64,000 bases of DNA from positions 543,826 to 607,825 of the forward strand of contig CAUYUJ010020560.1 of assembly GCA_963575745.1 (NCBI GenBank). The letters are read 5' to 3'. The stretch comes from Prorocentrum cordatum. Taxonomy: Eukaryota; Sar; Dinophyceae; Prorocentrales; Prorocentraceae. Below are positions 60,428-64,000 of the stretch, in pieces. Under the pieces are notes generated by a model. The model saw nothing but the letters and a program-made list of their open reading frames with translations. It made no database searches and was not told the DNA's origin. Position numbers and translations under genes: made by a program. Numbering within the stretch: position 1 is the first letter of the stretch; the number at the start of each line of letters is the position of its first letter.

Positions 60428-60504
60428 GCTTCCGCGGCGTCTAATCGGAGAATGGCGAACAACAGTATATATTTATAGTAGAAATGTGGGTTTCCCGATA
60501 TGAT
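60428..60504. other. 3' end of the retroelement
   Basis: AATCGGAGAATGGCGAACAAC and an AT-rich stretch TATATATTTATAGTAG, then GTTTCCCGATATGATGGGC before the CCT tract. No terminal repeat seen. Confidence 0.4.
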
Positions 60505-61330
60505 GGGCTCCTCCTCCTCCTCCTCCTCCTCCTCCTCCCTCCTCCCCTCCTCCTCCTCCTCCTCCTCCTCTCCCCCCCCCTTCCCCCCCCCCCTCCTCCT
60601 CCTCCTCCTCCTCCTCTCCTCCTCCTCCTCCTCCTCCTCCTCCTCCTCCTCCTCCTCCCCTCCTCCTCCTCCTCCTCCTCCTCCTCCTCATCCTCATCCT
60701 GCTCCATTTTCCTCCGACTCCTCCTCCTCCTCCCCCCCACTCCTCCTCCTCCTCCTCCTCCTCCTCGTCCTCCTCCGAAATGTCCTCCTCCTCCTCCGCA
60801 TCCTCCTCCTCCTCCTCATCCCCCTCCTCCTCATCATTATCCTCCCCCTCCCCCTGTTCCTCATCATGCGCATCATTAGTATCGTTCGCCTCCTATTATT
60901 CTTCATCCGCAGCACCGTCGCCAGTATCAGCATGTGTCAGAATCACCACCACCACCAGCGGCATCGTCGTCAGAATCAGCGTCGTTATCATCACCAGCAT
61001 CATCATCATTATCAGCAGCATCAACATCATCATCATCACCGTCGCCATCAACAGCATACACGTCATCATCATCCGCAGTTACGTCATCATCACCATACAT
61101 CCTCCCCATCTTCCCCCCTCCTTCTCATCATATTCCTCCTGCTCTTGCTCTTCCTCATCCTCATCCTCCTCCTCATCATCATCAACATCCTCATCCTCCT
61201 CTTCCTCCTCATCATCCGCCTCGCCCTCCTAGTCGTCGTCGTCGTCCTCCTCCTCCTCCGCCTCCTCCTCTTCCTCCTCCTCCTCCTCCTCCTCCTGCTC
61301 CTGCTCCTAGTCCTCCTCCACTTCCTCCTC
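60505..61330. repeat. CCT/CAT polypyrimidine tract, part 1
   Basis: CCTCCT with C-runs to about 60780, CATCAT/CAGCAT-rich at 60830-61120, CCT again to 61330. Confidence 0.93.
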
Positions 61331-61470
61331 CATCCCCCATGTTGCCCCTATCCCCATCTTCCTGGCTGCGGCCGAGGGCCGCCAGGGCCTCGGGCGGAAC
61401 TACGGTTACCTCTGAACACAGCCCAGGCAACTTGGCGGGATGGGCCGAGGGCAATTAGACATATTACAAT
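61331..61470. other. short spacer in the CCT region
   Basis: About 130 bp of mixed sequence (GGCTGCGGCCGAGGGCCGCC and so on). Nothing recognised. Confidence 0.3.
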
Positions 61471-63020
61471 CCCTATCCTCCTCCTCTTCCTCCTCCTCCT
61501 CCTCCTCCTCCTCCCCCACCCTCCTCTCCTCCTCCTCCTCCTCCTCCTCTCCTCCTCCTCCTCGTCCTCCTCCTCCTCCGCCTCCTCTCCTCCTCCTCCT
61601 CCTCCTCCTCCTCCTCCTCCTCCTCCCCCTCCCCCTCCCCTCCCCCCCCTTCCTCCTCCTCCTCCTCCTCCTCCCTCCTCCTCCTCCTCCCCTCCTCCTC
61701 CTCCCCCCCTCCTCCTCATCGTCCTCATCCGCATCCTCATCCTCCTCCTCGCCCTCCCCCTCGACCCACAAATTATTTCGTGGAAGCCACCGAAGATAGT
61801 AAAGTTATGGTGTTCCTGTCGGAGGGCAGTGCCCAGGAGGAGAGGGAGAGCAGGAGGAGGAGGAGGAGGAGGAACTGGAGGAGGAGGGGGAGTAGGACGA
61901 GAGGGGAGGGGGGGGATACTATTCCTCCTCTTCCTCCTCCTCCTCCTCCTCCTCCTCCTCTCGTCCTCCTCACGTTCCTCGTCCTCTCTTTCCACGTCAC
62001 GGCATCGTCACGCTCCCCCCCTCCTCCTCCCTCCTCCTCCTCCTCTCCTCCTCCGCCTCCTCCTCCTCCTCCCCTCCTCCTCCTTCTCCTTCCTCCTCCT
62101 CCTCCTCCTCCTCCTCCCCCCCTCTCCCTATAATCCTCCTCATCCCTCCCCTCCTCCCCCTATTCCCCTCGCCCTCCTTCTCCTCCTCCTCCTACCTCCT
62201 CCTCCTCCTCCTCCTCCTCCTCCTCCTCCTCCTCCGCCTCCTCCAGTTCCTCCTCTCCTGTCCTCTTCTCCCGCCTCTCCTCCTCTCCTCCTCCTCCTCC
62301 TCCTCCTCCTCCTCCTCCTCCCTCATCCTCCTCCGCCTCCTCCTCATCCTCCTCCCTCCTCACCTCCTCCTCCTCCTCCTCCCCCTCCTCCTCCTCCTCC
62401 CCTCCTCCTCCTCCTCCCCCTCCTCCTCTCCTCCTCCTCCTCCTCCTCCTCCCATCCTCCTCCTCCCTCCTCATCCCATCCTCCCATCATACACCCTCAT
62501 CCGCCGCCCGTCCTACTACCTCCCCCTCCTCTCTCCTCTCCCTCCTCCTCAATCCCCCCCCCTCATCCTCCTCCCCCCCCCCTCCTCTCCTCCTCCTCCT
62601 CCTCCTTCCTCCTCCCTCCTCCTCCTCATCATCCTCATCCTCATCCTCATCATCCCCCCATCCTTCTCATCCCCATTGTCGCCCTCGTGCATATCAGTAC
62701 CATTGCCATTGATGTTACATCATCGTTCTCATCCGCATCATCATCATCATCATCAGCAGCATCATCATCATCAACATCGTCATCAGCATCATCAGCATCA
62801 TCGTCATCATCAACATCAAAACCACCATCACCCCTTCTCGTCATCCTCCTCGCGGTCCTCTCGTCACCGTCGTCGCCATCTTCCGTATCGTCCTCCGCCT
62901 ATTTCTTCTCCTCGTCTTCCTCATCCTCCTCCTCTTCCTCATCCCCCTCATCCTCCTCAGTATCCCCCCCCCCCCTCGCTCCTTCTCTGTCTGCATTCCC
63001 CCCCTATCCTCCCCCCAACC
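61471..63020. repeat. CCT polypyrimidine tract, part 2
   Basis: About 1.5 kb of CCT, with a GGA island at 61840-61915 (opposite strand bias) and a CATCAT phase at 62720-62830. The 855-codon open frame starting at 60500 is composition only. Confidence 0.93.
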
Positions 63021-63062
63021 TCGTTCTCTCCTTCCTCCATGCGCAGACGCTGCCACTGCCCG

Positions 63063-63530
63063 TCTAGTCACGCTCTGCGTGCTCGATCGCCTGGGTCAAA
63101 CATCGAGGGCCAGAGTTGTCCAAGGGCGCGTTCTGTCCAGAATTTCGAGGTGAATCCAGCCGTGGATAGCAGTGGCGACGAGACGACGCCCCGCCATGGG
63201 CTTGAAAAGAGCGAAGCGCGTCCAAAGACCCAGGACCTCGACGACGACGACACCGACGACGACGACGACGACGTCGACGCCGACGACGACGCCGCCGCCG
63301 ACGACGACGACGCCGCTTCTCCTCGGCAGCATCGCACTGATCTGCGCCACATCACGGTTACGCAATGCGATATGTGGTTTCCACGGCGAAGCCGCAGGGG
63401 GAACGCCCCTTGCGCACAGCGAGGCGTCAGCCTCGACAATCCACGCATCGGCCGAACCGCCGACGCCAGTGAAACAGCAGACGAGCGCGAACGAGAGTTC
63501 ACATTCTTCACCCGAACCCCTCATCTTCCT
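63063..63530 (+). other. non-repeat island, possibly coding
   Basis: Plus frame from 63063 reads SSHALRARSPGSNIEGQSCP, RARSVQNFEVNPAVDSSGDE and TTPRHGLEKSEARPKTQDL, then a GAC-encoded acidic run (63241-63310), then RQHRTDLRHITVTQCDMWFP and so on, and runs on into the CCT tract. Two minus-strand frames (63511-63068, 63542-63096) are equally open and also protein-like. I cannot decide the strand, so no gene is called. Confidence 0.3.
63240..63312. repeat. GAC microsatellite
   Basis: GACGACGAC with ACC and GCC variants inside the non-repeat island. Confidence 0.9.
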
Positions 63531-63539
63531 CCTCCCCCT

Positions 63540-64000
63540 CATCGTCCTCCTCTGCCTGCCCGTTCCACCTCAGCATCTCCCTCGTCCTCCTCGTCCTCCT
63601 CGTCCTCCTCGTCGTCGTCCTCCTCCTCCTCGTCGTCCTCCTCCTCCTCCTCCTCCTCCCTCCTCCACCTCATCCTCCTCATCCTCCCCTTCATCATCGT
63701 CCTCCTCCTCCTCCTCCTCCTCCTCCTCCGCCTCATCCTCCTCCTCATCCTCCCTGTCATCCTCCGCATCCCTCCCCCTCCTCCCCCATGTCCCTTGCCC
63801 TACTTCTCCTCCTCCTCCTCCTCCTCCTCCTCCTCCTCCTCCTCCTCCAGTGCCTCATCCTCCTCCTCCTCCTCCGCCAGTGCTCGGCCCCCTGGTCTTC
63901 GTGCTCCCCCTCTCCTCCTCATCCTCGTGCTCCTCCTCCACCTCCTCCTCCTCCTCTTTCCTCCTCCTCCTCCTCCTCATCTCTTTCCTCCTCCGCCTCC
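63540..64000. repeat. CCT/CGTCCT polypyrimidine tract to the window end
   Basis: Interrupted CCTCCT and CGTCCT repeat. The word CAGTGC(C/T)(T/C) within it recurs at 63849 and 63876. Confidence 0.93.

Larger units (their letters stand above)
55580..60480 (+). mobile_element. decayed DIRS-like (tyrosine recombinase) retroelement
   Basis: Order: gag-position ORFs, reverse transcriptase, RNase H, tyrosine recombinase, all on the plus strand. This is the combination that defines DIRS-type elements; the recombinase-last order resembles Ngaro/PAT-type members rather than DIRS1 (established knowledge). No LTR, integrase or protease is present. Upstream, a direct repeat GCGGTCAAGGGGGA.. (55591 and 55683, about 90 bp apart) may belong to the 5' end. 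I found no split direct repeats after the recombinase; the element runs straight into a CCT tract at 60505. At least three frameshifts and one stop make this copy non-autonomous. Confidence 0.85.

Noticed and set aside
60500-63067. 855-codon plus-strand open frame
   Set aside because: It is the translation of CCT/CAT microsatellite (P, S, L and H runs) and has no domain; open by composition.

Overview
The window is almost certainly nuclear DNA of a dinoflagellate. The strongest evidence is a complete 22-nt dinoflagellate spliced-leader (DinoSL) sequence at 5783-5804 on the minus strand, followed by a truncated second leader copy, just upstream of a methyltransferase gene. Supporting signs are a high-GC, repeat-dominated sequence, plant-type telomere words (CCCTAAA), very sparse genes, and a tyrosine-recombinase (DIRS-like) retroelement. 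I cannot name the species; a Prorocentrum- or Polarella-like genome is a guess. There is one 100-base N gap (36401-36500). I saw no tRNA or rRNA gene and no CRISPR array.

Only two regions carry convincing protein-coding sequence. (1) 4431-5666 (minus) is an intronless class I SAM-dependent methyltransferase of 412 codons with one in-frame TAG. It lies inside an apparent processed retrocopy (3907-5804) with two tandem leader relics at the 5' end, a short A tail at the 3' end and a 19-bp perfect direct repeat on both sides. The retrocopy sits inside a degenerate minisatellite. (2) 55771-60427 (plus) is a decayed DIRS-like element: two gag-position ORF pieces, a reverse transcriptase, an RNase H and a tyrosine recombinase, broken by several frameshifts and one stop. 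A few smaller open stretches (17719-18110, 19240-19381, 36037-36207, 36666-36824, 45986-46216, 63063-63530) are listed as weak candidates.

The rest is repeats. I labelled dispersed families by their own sequence. E1-E9 are short (about 120-240 bp) elements whose ends are inverted copies of each other, i.e. MITE- or foldback-like. R1-R7 are dispersed repeats without clear ends. A1-A3 are minisatellite families. A1 is a degenerate array of roughly 11-12-nt TCTTGGGGGCC-like words in at least nine blocks. A2 is an 89-bp minisatellite at 19.4-20.5 kb and again in opposite orientation at 39.6-40.3 kb. A3 is a roughly 150-bp satellite plus a GAGT-type degenerate repeat at 41.2-42.5 kb and, inverted, at 51.8-53.0 kb. 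A 3.2-kb block of other tandem repeats (15.3-18.6 kb) is bracketed by two telomere-like words. Long CCT/GGA, GAT, CAA and CAC microsatellites fill much of 10.5-11.1, 32.8-35.8, 43.4-44.8, 50.8-51.6 and 60.5-64.0 kb. The longest open frames of the window are translations of these repeats and were not called as genes.

Altogether the window reads as gene-poor dinoflagellate DNA shaped by three processes: mRNA retroposition (leader relics), many small terminal-inverted-repeat elements, and tandem repeat expansion, part of it duplicated in inverted orientation.
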